DNA from: Paracoccus sp. IB05
GTDB lineage: Bacteria > Pseudomonadota > Alphaproteobacteria > Rhodobacterales > Rhodobacteraceae
Direction of reading: 5' to 3'
DNA length: 48,381 nt
Assembly: GCF_016405985.1 (NCBI RefSeq)
Contig: NZ_JAEFCF010000040.1
Coordinates: 1-48,381 of the forward strand
The notes beneath the pieces were generated by a model. That model had not been told where the DNA came from, did not search any database, and worked only from the letters and a program-made list of their open reading frames with translations. The stretch's first letter is position 1; every line of letters starts with the position of its first letter. The position numbers and the translations under genes were made by a program. Below are positions 41,237 through 48,381 of this stretch, one piece after another.

Positions 41237-43429
41237 ATGAGCGGGTCAGGGGTTCTCGTCTGTATCAGGATCAATGCGACGAGGACGAACCACCAGTCCT
41301 GGGGTGAAAGCCAATACGCGGAAGGCCTGGCCCGGGCCATCCGGCGGCATGCGGGCTGTGAGGCGGTTCTGGTGTTTCGGGGCGAAGAGCCGGAGCCGTC
41401 CGCGCTGCCCTCGGTTCTCTTGCAGATCGCTGGCCCGCATCTGGAAGAGCCTGTCGCGGGGATGGCCAATCTGCTCTGGATGATCAGTCCGCCGAACGTG
41501 GCGCCGATCGGGATGTTGCGACGCTATCAGGCATTGTTCATCGGCTCCGAGAAGCTCACGTCCCAGCTGCGGGATCATGGGCTTGCGGCAGATTACCTGC
41601 CTCAGGCCACCGAATGTGCCCGTTTCCATCCCTTGCGGCGTCCGGCGGGGGCGGATGAGATTCCGCTGGCCTTTGTCGGCGGCTATGCCCCCCGCGTGGA
41701 TCGCCGCATTATCCTTTGGGCGGCAGAGGCCGGGTTTGAGCCGCAGATCTGGGGGCCGGGCTGGAAGGATGTGGTGCCCGCCCGTCTCTGGCGGGGCGAG
41801 CGCCTGAATTCTGAGGCGCTGGTTGAAGTCTATGCCAGCGCCCGCATCCTGCTGAACAGCCATATGCCGCCGATGGCGACGCGGGGCTTCATGAGCAACC
41901 GCAGCTTTGACGCGCTGGCCAGCGGGGCGCTTGTTGTCTCAGACCGGGTGTCCGGCTTCCACGATCCGGATTTTCCTGAGATCCGGCAGGCTGCCGGGCA
42001 GGAAGAGCTGGTGTCGACGCTGAATCAACTGCTCGCGGCGCCGCCCGTCGGTTTGCCGGATCGGATTGCCCTGCATGATCGTGTGGTTTCCCGATACGGC
42101 TTTGACAGGGCTGCGGGCGTGATCCTTGACCGGGCGCGTGCGCTGATCAGCAGCTCTTCCGTTGCCGCCGCGGCCTATTCCCCGGGTCGATCCATTCCGA
42201 TACCTACAGCCGGCAGCGCTGCCTCTGTGGCAGATGATGTCCGGTCGACCGTTTTGGCCGCAGCGCAAGAGATCGTCGCAGCGCTGCAGTGTCTGGAGCA
42301 GGGGGGGCCTGCGCCCTTGCCCTCCGACACGGGTAGCGCGGGCATCATCCACGTGCTCTCGGCGGATCTTCACGAGATGCGGCAGCTCGCCCGGCGCGGG
42401 GCCGCACCTGACCGGACAGCCCGGATCGAGAGGATTGCAGGCCGTGCGCGCAGGGTGATCGAAGCTTTGGAGGATCGCGCCTCTCCCCTGCACCTGGATG
42501 TCGGGCCGAAATTGCTCGAACCGGTGCTGACCCGGATTGTGAGCAATGAGCCGCTCTGGGCGCATGGTCCTCAGGGTTTTGTGCGCGAACGGGGCAAGGC
42601 GGGATTGCCGTTGCGCCCGAGGGCGCAATGTGCCGCGCCGGGCCGTCCGGTGGGTGTGTTCCTGCACCTTTATTATGACGAGCTGGCGCCGGTCTTTGCC
42701 GCGAGGCTCGCGCATATTGCCGTGCCGTTCTGCCTCTATGTGTCAACTGACACCGATGAGAAGGCGAGGCACATCCGCGCGCATCTGCCGGATGCCGAGA
42801 TCCGGGTATTTGCGAACCGGGGCCGCGATATCTGGCCCAAACTATATGGCTTTGCCGATGCCCATGCCCGCCATGACATCGTACTGCATCTGCATGGCAA
42901 ACGCTCGCTGCATTCCGACAGGCTGGATGACTGGCTGGCGCATATTCTCGGCTGCCTGCTCGGTTCGGAAGGCGAGGTGAACCGGATCCTGTCCTTTTTC
43001 GGGTCGATCCTCAGGCTTGGCATGGTGGTTCCGGTCACGTATCGCGCGGTGCTTGGCGCGGCACATTGGGGGGCGAACCGCGATATCGCGCGCGAACTGG
43101 CACGGCGGATGGCACTGCCCGGGCCGCTGCCCGACAATGACAGACTGCGCTTTCCGGTGGGGTCGATGTTCTGGGCCCGCAGCGCCGCGCTCCGCCCGCT
43201 TCAGGATCTGGCGCTCGGGCAGGAGGCATTCCCGCCCGAGGCTGGCCAGGTTGACGGGACCCTTGCCCATGCGATCGAGCGGATGCTTGGTGTCAGCTGT
43301 CAGGCAGGCGGAGCCGATATCCTGCCGGTGATGGGAGGCGGCACGCAGCTTCATCGCAAGCATCAGCTCCCCTTCACGTCCAATCGGGACCTGCGCGAGG
43401 CGCTTGCGAGCGGAGCCTTCAATGACTGA
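41237..43429 (+). CDS. Glycosyltransferase fused to RgpF-like rhamnan-synthesis domain
   Basis: 730 residues. The N-terminal ~300 residues resemble CgeB-type glycosyltransferases (LNSHMPPMATRGFMSNRSFD, then ALASGALVVSD). A ~160-residue linker with helical segments follows. Residues ~470-700 match the rhamnan synthesis F family: VGVFLHLYYDELAPVFAARL, FANRGRDIWPKLYGF and HLHGKRS. Such proteins add sugars, often rhamnose or other deoxysugars, to surface polysaccharide at the inner membrane. The next gene starts inside its end (8-base overlap), so it is coupled to a sugar aminotransferase. Ribosome site weak. Confidence 0.85.
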   Translation: MSGSGVLVCIRINATRTNHQSWGESQYAEGLARAIRRHAGCEAVLVFRGEEPEPSALPSVLLQIAGPHLEEPVAGMANLLWMISPPNVAPIGMLRRYQALFIGSEKLTSQLRDHGLAADYLPQATECARFHPLRRPAGADEIPLAFVGGYAPRVDRRIILWAAEAGFEPQIWGPGWKDVVPARLWRGERLNSEALVEVYASARILLNSHMPPMATRGFMSNRSFDALASGALVVSDRVSGFHDPDFPEIRQAAGQEELVSTLNQLLAAPPVGLPDRIALHDRVVSRYGFDRAAGVILDRARALISSSSVAAAAYSPGRSIPIPTAGSAASVADDVRSTVLAAAQEIVAALQCLEQGGPAPLPSDTGSAGIIHVLSADLHEMRQLARRGAAPDRTARIERIAGRARRVIEALEDRASPLHLDVGPKLLEPVLTRIVSNEPLWAHGPQGFVRERGKAGLPLRPRAQCAAPGRPVGVFLHLYYDELAPVFAARLAHIAVPFCLYVSTDTDEKARHIRAHLPDAEIRVFANRGRDIWPKLYGFADAHARHDIVLHLHGKRSLHSDRLDDWLAHILGCLLGSEGEVNRILSFFGSILRLGMVVPVTYRAVLGAAHWGANRDIARELARRMALPGPLPDNDRLRFPVGSMFWARSAALRPLQDLALGQEAFPPEAGQVDGTLAHAIERMLGVSCQAGGADILPVMGGGTQLHRKHQLPFTSNRDLREALASGAFND

Positions 43430-44558
43430 TCTGCCGCCTGTCCTGTTCGGCGCGCCGATGCTGCCCGATCCCGCCCGTTTCGCCCGCCTGACCGCCGAGG
43501 CGCTGGATGCGGGCTGGCTGACCAATGGCGGTGTATTGCATACGCGGCTGGAACGCGCGTTGAATGAGCGGCAGCACGCGGGGGATACGGTCTCGCTGAC
43601 CTCATCGGGAACGATGGCACTGACACTTGCGCTGATGCTGGGCGAGCTGCCGTCAGGAGCCGAGGTCATCACCACCCCGCTCACATTTGCCGCGACCGCG
43701 CAGGCGATCACAGCGCTCGGGCTGGTGCCGGTCTTTGCCGATGTCGATCCAGACCGGCTGACGCTCTGCCCGCGCGCGGTGGAGGCGGCGATCACACCGC
43801 GCACGGCGGCCATTCTGCCGGTGCATTTCCTGGGGATGCCCTGCGATGTCGCGGCGCTGGAGACCCTCGCGCGCCGGCATGGCCTCTGGCTGGTCTATGA
43901 TGCCGCCCATGCCTTCGGGGCCGAGATTGACGGCATGCCGATTGGTCATTTCGGCGATGCCTCGGCCTTTTCCCTGCATGCGACCAAATTGCTGAATACG
44001 GCCGAGGGCGGGTTTGTCGTCACGCGCGGTAATCAGGCGGCGGCCCTGCGCCGGCTGCGCAATTTCGGGCTGGAACAGGGGCGGGCGACCGGGCCGGGTC
44101 TCAATGGCAAACTTTCGGAACTGCATGCGGCCATGGGGCTGGCGCTCTTGCCCGATCTGCCGGCAGAGCTGACCGCGCGCCGGGCGTTGCGCCAGGCCTA
44201 TGACAATGCATTCTCCGGCTTGCCTGGGCTGCGGCTGCATCGGGCAGGGGGCGAAAGCCCCGGCTATTACGCGCTGCGTCTTGCGCCGGATCTGCGCGCG
44301 CGGCTCGTGCTGGCCCTCGCCGAGGGGCGCATCTTCGCGCGAGATCACTTTCCGCTGCTTTGCGGCCCTGGCACATACTGGGCCGATGCCGGTATCGTGA
44401 CCGCCTCCGGTGCGCCCCCGGTGGCGCCGGAGGCGGGGCCTGAACTTCTCTGCCTGCCCTTTCATGGCCGTATTACTGCGCCACAGCTGGCCCGGATCAC
44501 CGCAATCGTTGCGGCGGTGCTTGATCACAGCGACCCCAAACCGGAGCAGGCCGAATGA
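43422..44558 (+). CDS. DegT/DnrJ/EryC1/StrS-family sugar aminotransferase
   Basis: 378 residues. The PLP lysine is Lys189 in HATKLLNTAEGG, with the family blocks SLTSSGTMALTLAL, VIT-TPLTFAATAQAI and VYDAAHAFGAEI. These enzymes transfer an amino group to a nucleotide-linked keto-sugar, making the aminosugars of surface glycans. It overlaps the glycosyltransferase before it and the acyltransferase after it (ATGA), giving a three-gene unit. With a PglD/NeuD-type acyltransferase next door, the product is probably an N-acylated aminodeoxysugar. Confidence 0.92.
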   Translation: MTDLPPVLFGAPMLPDPARFARLTAEALDAGWLTNGGVLHTRLERALNERQHAGDTVSLTSSGTMALTLALMLGELPSGAEVITTPLTFAATAQAITALGLVPVFADVDPDRLTLCPRAVEAAITPRTAAILPVHFLGMPCDVAALETLARRHGLWLVYDAAHAFGAEIDGMPIGHFGDASAFSLHATKLLNTAEGGFVVTRGNQAAALRRLRNFGLEQGRATGPGLNGKLSELHAAMGLALLPDLPAELTARRALRQAYDNAFSGLPGLRLHRAGGESPGYYALRLAPDLRARLVLALAEGRIFARDHFPLLCGPGTYWADAGIVTASGAPPVAPEAGPELLCLPFHGRITAPQLARITAIVAAVLDHSDPKPEQAE

Positions 44559-45268
44559 AATCCACCAGTGATTTCGACGAGATCACCGTCTTCGGTGCAC
44601 GCGGGCATAGTCTGATGATCCTGCGCGGGCTTGAGGAATACTGGCGGGGCCGCGTCCGTGTCCGGGCGCTGATTGATGATATTGAAAACGGGTTCGTGCA
44701 TCCCGGCCTTGGTGTGCCGGTGATCTCTTCAGCTGCGCGGCTGCGTGACCACGCAGCTTTGCCTGTGCTGCTGACGGTCTCGAACCCCGGATTGCGGCGC
44801 CGGGTGGCCGGGGGGCTGCGCGAGGAAGGAGCAACTCTTGCCACCGCCTGCTGCCCCGACCTGCCGCATGTCGATCCGGATGTGCAATTCGGCCCCGGTT
44901 CGATCACCATGCCCTGGACCCGGATCGGGCCGGCGGTGCGGATCGGCGCCTGTGCGATGATCCTGTCCTCCAGCATCGGCCATGATGTGGAGATCGGCGA
45001 TTTTTCAACGCTGGCGATCGAATCCGCCCTGGCCGGGCATGTGAAGATCGGCGAAAGCGTGAATATCGCGCCGAGGGGGGCGGTCATGAATGGCAGCCGC
45101 CGCCGGGTGATGGAGATCGGCGACGGGGCAGAGATCGGCGGCGGCGCGGTGGTGATCGGCAAGGTCGCGGCCGGGGCGCGCATGATCGGCAATCCGGCCA
45201 TGCCGATCCGCGACTGGGTCAGGCTTCGCCGTCTGCTGCGGAGTGAAACCGGCTCAGAAGCGCTGTGA
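44555..45268 (+). CDS. Sugar O/N-acyltransferase, NeuD/PglD type (left-handed beta-helix)
   Basis: 237 residues. A small N-terminal Rossmann-like domain (ITVFGARGHSLMILRGLEE) is followed by hexapeptide repeats from ~residue 95 to 215 (for example IGHDVEIGDFSTLAIESALA and VKIGESVNIAPRGAVMNGS). It would acetylate the amino group added by the preceding aminotransferase, using acetyl-CoA. The 3' end overlaps the convergent giant glycosyltransferase gene by 50 bases. Confidence 0.87.
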   Translation: MKSTSDFDEITVFGARGHSLMILRGLEEYWRGRVRVRALIDDIENGFVHPGLGVPVISSAARLRDHAALPVLLTVSNPGLRRRVAGGLREEGATLATACCPDLPHVDPDVQFGPGSITMPWTRIGPAVRIGACAMILSSSIGHDVEIGDFSTLAIESALAGHVKIGESVNIAPRGAVMNGSRRRVMEIGDGAEIGGGAVVIGKVAAGARMIGNPAMPIRDWVRLRRLLRSETGSEAL

Positions 45269-47699
45269 CATAGGGCCCGAACCCGGTCTCCCGTCGGATC
45301 AGCCGGCGCAGATCCCGGCGGGACCCGGCGGTGACGGCATTGGCGGCGGCAACCGCTGCCGCGACAAATCCCGCCTCATCCTCGGGGGGCAGGAAACGCC
45401 CGGCGCCCTCTGTCATCCCGATCAGGCCGATATCGGCGGCATAGCCGACAAAGGGTGTGCCAACCGCTGCAGCATGGATCGCGGTGGTCGGCCCCGGATC
45501 CTGGCGCGAGGTCAGCAGATAGACGTCAGCGGCGCGATACCAGCCGAGGCAATCCTCGACAAATCCGGGCAGGGTCAGGGGCAGCCCCCCGGCCAGGGCG
45601 GCATTCGCGAGATCCCTGGCCCAGGCGTCCAGCGCCCCCAGCCAGACAAAGCGCGCGCCGGGCTGCGCCGCCAGGATACGCCGGGCCGCGTCGAGAAAGA
45701 GATCAAAGCCTTTGCGCTTGTCGGCATGGCCGGCGCCGATAAAGACCGGCCCGTCTTGCCGCTGCCGCCAGAGACGCGCGCGCCGGAATGAGGCCAGCGG
45801 CGTCGGGGGCGGTATGATCCCGGGGCGCAATTGCCCGACAGGGCAGGGGGCCCCAACCGGCGCCCCTGCCTTGCCCCGTAAGGGAACCTGCGAAATATCC
45901 TGTGAAATTGCCCGTGAAATCTGCGGCATCGAGGCAATCAGCCGGGCGCCCGCCGCTTGCGCCAGACGAAGATCCGGCATCAGGCCCTGGTCCCGGATGT
46001 AATCGGGCATCTCATGCAGCAGCACCAGACAGTCGAGACCTGCCTGCGCCAGAGGTACCGAAAGCCCGGCGGCGGCACTGGTATTGATCAGCGCAGCCGT
46101 GCCCTGGGGCAGCGCAGAGGCCAGCCCGGTTGCATCCCATCCCCCTGCCAGGATGAAAACGGGGCCAAGCGCACGAAACCTGTCGAGCAAGGGCCCGGCA
46201 TTGCCCATAAGGAAAACCGGATCATAGCCCCGGGTGCCAAGGGCGCGCGCCAGATCGAGCGTCAGGATCGGCACCCCGGCCTTTTGCGCGTCATGGCAGA
46301 CCAGCACGAAGGGGCGTGGCCGTCCGGTCATCGCAGCCCCCATCGCTTCGCGTGACATTGCCGCATCGACAGGTGTTGGCCGCGGCAGAAATCCCCGCGC
46401 TGACCCTTTGGTGACATAGTGGCGAAACGGGTGGCTTTGGCCGAGCGTGAGGTAACACCGGCGATAGAAAGCGGCATCGAACCCTTTGGAAGGCGAGCGC
46501 CCCTCGGCATCGCCATGCAGGATGAAATGCCGCACGGGATCTTGCGCGGGGTCGCGCAGATCGGGATAGGCCTCGCGGTAATCCTCGGGGTCAATCAGGG
46601 GGTGGGGCTGGCGTTTCTGACCTTTTGCCACCCGCAACAGATAATCCTCTGCCGCGCTGGCGGCTTTTTTGTGCCAGTTGGGGTAGCTCGCTTTATAGAA
46701 CTTAGTGGAGAAATAGGGGGATGGATCCAGCCCCTTTGCATCGCCATGGCTTTGGAAATGGCGCCATGCCTCGCTTGTGCCCAGGCCATCCCCACACTGA
46801 CTGAGATAGTAAACAGGATCGAACAGCCCCTGATGGATGAGCTGGTTCCGGGTGATCTCCGCCGAGCGCATTTCCGGAGATTGCATTTCCCGAGAGGGCA
46901 GGGGGCGGGGACGGCCAGGCGCGAAAATGCTGCCGTCATGGTGTGACCAATGTGGCGGATCTGCAGGCCGTGCCTGATCTTCCCTAGGCCGGTAGAGCGA
47001 GGCCGCCATCGCCGCCATCGATCCTGTTGTGCTGCGCGAAACACCATGAAACCCCCCGGCATGGTCCGTCACAAACGCGCCGATCACCTCCAGAGCGCGG
47101 TCGCTGCCCGGCGGAACGGCGTTGCGCAGCGCGTCCAGGACATGCGCCGGATCCGGCTCTGAAAGGCTGATGATATAGTCAAACGCCGTCAGCACTCCGA
47201 ACCCTGTCAGCATCGGGATCTGGTCTGCGGCCCGCTGCCGGACAAGGCGCCGCACCAGCTCCGCGAACAAGACGAAGTAACGCATCGGGGCCGGGCCCGC
47301 ATGCAAAACGCTGTTGATCAGCACCCGGCCGAGAACGGTGCGCGCCTGCCGGACTGCAGGAGTAAGGTCCTCCGCCGGGGCCGAGAGCGCGAATACCGGA
47401 TGTCCGGATCGCAACAGCTGCGGGGCGAGGGGGCCGGGCAGAAAGGCCGGGTCGACATAGATCCCGCCTTCCGCCGCCAGCCGGTGATACCGGAAATAGT
47501 CCGAGGCCATTGCAGGGACCGCGCAGGCAAGAAAGCCTGCCAGCGCCTCCCCCCCGAAATGCCGGTCGAGATAGTCGGCGGCGGTCTTGCGATCAAAGAG
47601 CTGGTACTGTCCGGGGAAGGCGCGCGCCCATTCGCTCTGCCGGCGGCGGATCTCTGGCGGGCAGTCGGTTTGATGCCAGTATTGAATGACCATACTCAT
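45219..47699 (-). CDS. Large multidomain glycosyltransferase (GT32-like + repeats + GT4-like)
   Basis: 826 residues. Residues 1-~230 look like a capsular-type sugar transferase (VIQYWHQTDCPPEIRRRQ; SDYFRYHRLAAEGGIYVD at 66-83). Its DXD metal motif is degenerate, reading VDPA. A low-complexity bridge leads to about four repeats (~280-445) of a 36-40 residue unit built on FDxxYY...HFxxHGxxEGRxP. From ~450 to the end is a GT4-type domain with AGHADKRKGFDLFLDAARR and SRQDPGPTTAIHAAAVGTPF, where the EX7E glutamates are Asp and His. It probably builds a surface polysaccharide. It faces the three-gene glycan unit and ends inside it. Confidence 0.8.
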   Translation of the reverse strand: MSMVIQYWHQTDCPPEIRRRQSEWARAFPGQYQLFDRKTAADYLDRHFGGEALAGFLACAVPAMASDYFRYHRLAAEGGIYVDPAFLPGPLAPQLLRSGHPVFALSAPAEDLTPAVRQARTVLGRVLINSVLHAGPAPMRYFVLFAELVRRLVRQRAADQIPMLTGFGVLTAFDYIISLSEPDPAHVLDALRNAVPPGSDRALEVIGAFVTDHAGGFHGVSRSTTGSMAAMAASLYRPREDQARPADPPHWSHHDGSIFAPGRPRPLPSREMQSPEMRSAEITRNQLIHQGLFDPVYYLSQCGDGLGTSEAWRHFQSHGDAKGLDPSPYFSTKFYKASYPNWHKKAASAAEDYLLRVAKGQKRQPHPLIDPEDYREAYPDLRDPAQDPVRHFILHGDAEGRSPSKGFDAAFYRRCYLTLGQSHPFRHYVTKGSARGFLPRPTPVDAAMSREAMGAAMTGRPRPFVLVCHDAQKAGVPILTLDLARALGTRGYDPVFLMGNAGPLLDRFRALGPVFILAGGWDATGLASALPQGTAALINTSAAAGLSVPLAQAGLDCLVLLHEMPDYIRDQGLMPDLRLAQAAGARLIASMPQISRAISQDISQVPLRGKAGAPVGAPCPVGQLRPGIIPPPTPLASFRRARLWRQRQDGPVFIGAGHADKRKGFDLFLDAARRILAAQPGARFVWLGALDAWARDLANAALAGGLPLTLPGFVEDCLGWYRAADVYLLTSRQDPGPTTAIHAAAVGTPFVGYAADIGLIGMTEGAGRFLPPEDEAGFVAAAVAAANAVTAGSRRDLRRLIRRETGFGPYVTALLSRFHSAADGEA

Positions 47700-48110
47700 G
47701 GCCAGCGTTGCACCCTCATCTCTCCCTCGTTCCTGCGGTGCCGTACCGGCGCGGCCTGACCGCTATGTGGAAGTCGGCAAGGCCTTGTTCCATGCCCGGA
47801 ATATGGCGCAGAGCGGCAGTTCATTGCAATGATCCCTTCGCGTGATCCGTCGCAAAAGCCTTCTGGCGGAAAGGCGTGGACGACCCGGTATGCTGTGCCC
47901 GCCTCCCTATGGCGTCCACGTTGCAGGAGAGGGCAAGGCGGGCAAAGCCTGCCTTTGGCTGAGTGCAGGTGACGTCGTTCAAAGAACCGGTCTGCCTCAT
48001 CGTCACCGAGAGGAAAGCCAGTTGCGCCAGCTATGGGTGCGCCCCCACACAGAAGGCGTGAAGCAGCGATGAACCCGCGCCGATAAGCGCGGAACCGATA
48101 ACGGGGTCCA
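47700..48110. other. Intergenic region
   Basis: 411 bases without a gene I can support. A hairpin AAGGCGGGC-AAA-GCCTGCCTT (47935-47955, one G-T pair) followed by T could be a terminator, and an 8-base spaced repeat CGTGGACG/CGTCCACG occurs at 47875-47882 and 47913-47920. The promoter of the giant glycosyltransferase must lie in the first part. Confidence 0.5.
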
Positions 48111-48381
48111 TCAGGACACCTGCGCCATTTTGATCAGATCGGCGCGGACCTTGCGGGGTTCGATCCAGAACATGTCAGCGACAAGCTGAATGGCCCAGGG
48201 CATGGGCGTTTTCTGATAGCCGATACCGGCTTCACGCTGGTACTCGAAGAGCCGCCAGAGCGCGTCCCGGTAGGACGACACAGGCTCTTGAAGCTCTGAG
48301 AGGACTTCGAGGCAGGAAGGGCGATCGTGGCCCTTACAGGCACCCAATTGCAGATGGGATCGCTTGAGATACGCATCAGAG
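48111..48381 (-). CDS. Hypothetical protein, partial (runs off the right edge)
   Basis: The frame is open from the window edge to a stop at 48111 and shows about 89 residues with natural composition (for example SCLEVLSELQEPVSSYRDAL and PWAIQLVADMFWIEPRKVRA). A TTG at 48347 could be a start, but the frame continues naturally to the edge (SDAYLKRSHLQ), so the 5' part is probably outside. I do not recognise the family. Confidence 0.5.
   Translation of the reverse strand, partial: SDAYLKRSHLQLGACKGHDRPSCLEVLSELQEPVSSYRDALWRLFEYQREAGIGYQKTPMPWAIQLVADMFWIEPRKVRADLIKMAQVS

Noticed and set aside
1-48381. CRISPR arrays, tRNA or rRNA genes
   Set aside because: No regularly spaced repeats of CRISPR type, no tRNA-like cloverleaf or rRNA sequence was noticed while reading both strands; a covariance-model scan was not possible.

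Overview
The window is GC-rich alphaproteobacterial DNA, most like the Rhodobacteraceae/Paracoccaceae. It has tightly overlapping ATGA gene junctions, many ABC importers for small solutes, and a repABC replicator. The repABC module at 34743-38328 shows that this is part of a plasmid or chromid. It comprises RepA, RepB, an antisense ctRNA, RepC and two repeats downstream of repC that could be the centromere. A VapB/VapC toxin-antitoxin pair lies just upstream on the other strand. Mobile-element traces are an IS3-family transposase tail with its right end at the left edge, and a decayed IS481-type transposase at about 12.8-13.1 kb. No rRNA, tRNA, CRISPR array or phage genes were recognised.

Layout. 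0.5-5.0 kb: a GntR regulator, a Tat-exported family 5 solute-binding protein with no transporter genes beside it, a zinc deacylase and a threonine-aldolase-type PLP enzyme. 4.9-12.7 kb: an AraC regulator divergent from a phytanoyl-CoA dioxygenase-like gene, followed by a complete ribose-type ABC importer (permease, binding protein, ATPase), ribokinase, ribose pyranase and a PanB-like protein that lacks PanB's metal ligands. 12.7-14.6 kb: a degraded stretch with a transposase remnant and one plausible small gene. 14.6-22.1 kb: two LysR regulators flanking an aldo/keto reductase, an MFS exporter, a beta-decarboxylating dehydrogenase, an SDR and an aldehyde dehydrogenase.

22.3-33.4 kb, all on the minus strand: deoxyribose-phosphate aldolase, a two-domain aldehyde dehydrogenase and a HAD phosphatase, then a second ribose-type ABC system. 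In that system one permease is fused to a strictosidine-synthase/SMP-30 beta-propeller, and a second propeller protein precedes the ATPase. The set looks like an uptake and breakdown route for a (deoxy)ribosyl or lactone-type compound.

33.5-38.3 kb: toxin-antitoxin and repABC. 38.3-40.9 kb: a nitrilase-superfamily amidase divergent from an L-amino-acid 2-monooxygenase, the same pairing as DavA/DavB of lysine breakdown. 41.2-47.7 kb: surface-glycan genes, namely two large multidomain glycosyltransferases, a sugar aminotransferase and a PglD/NeuD-type acyltransferase. A partial unknown gene runs off the right edge.

The strongest candidates for new biology are the PanB-fold protein in the dioxygenase/ribose-type operon and the permease-propeller fusion in the deoC/ALDH region. 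All functions rest on reading motifs and gene order; no database search was run.
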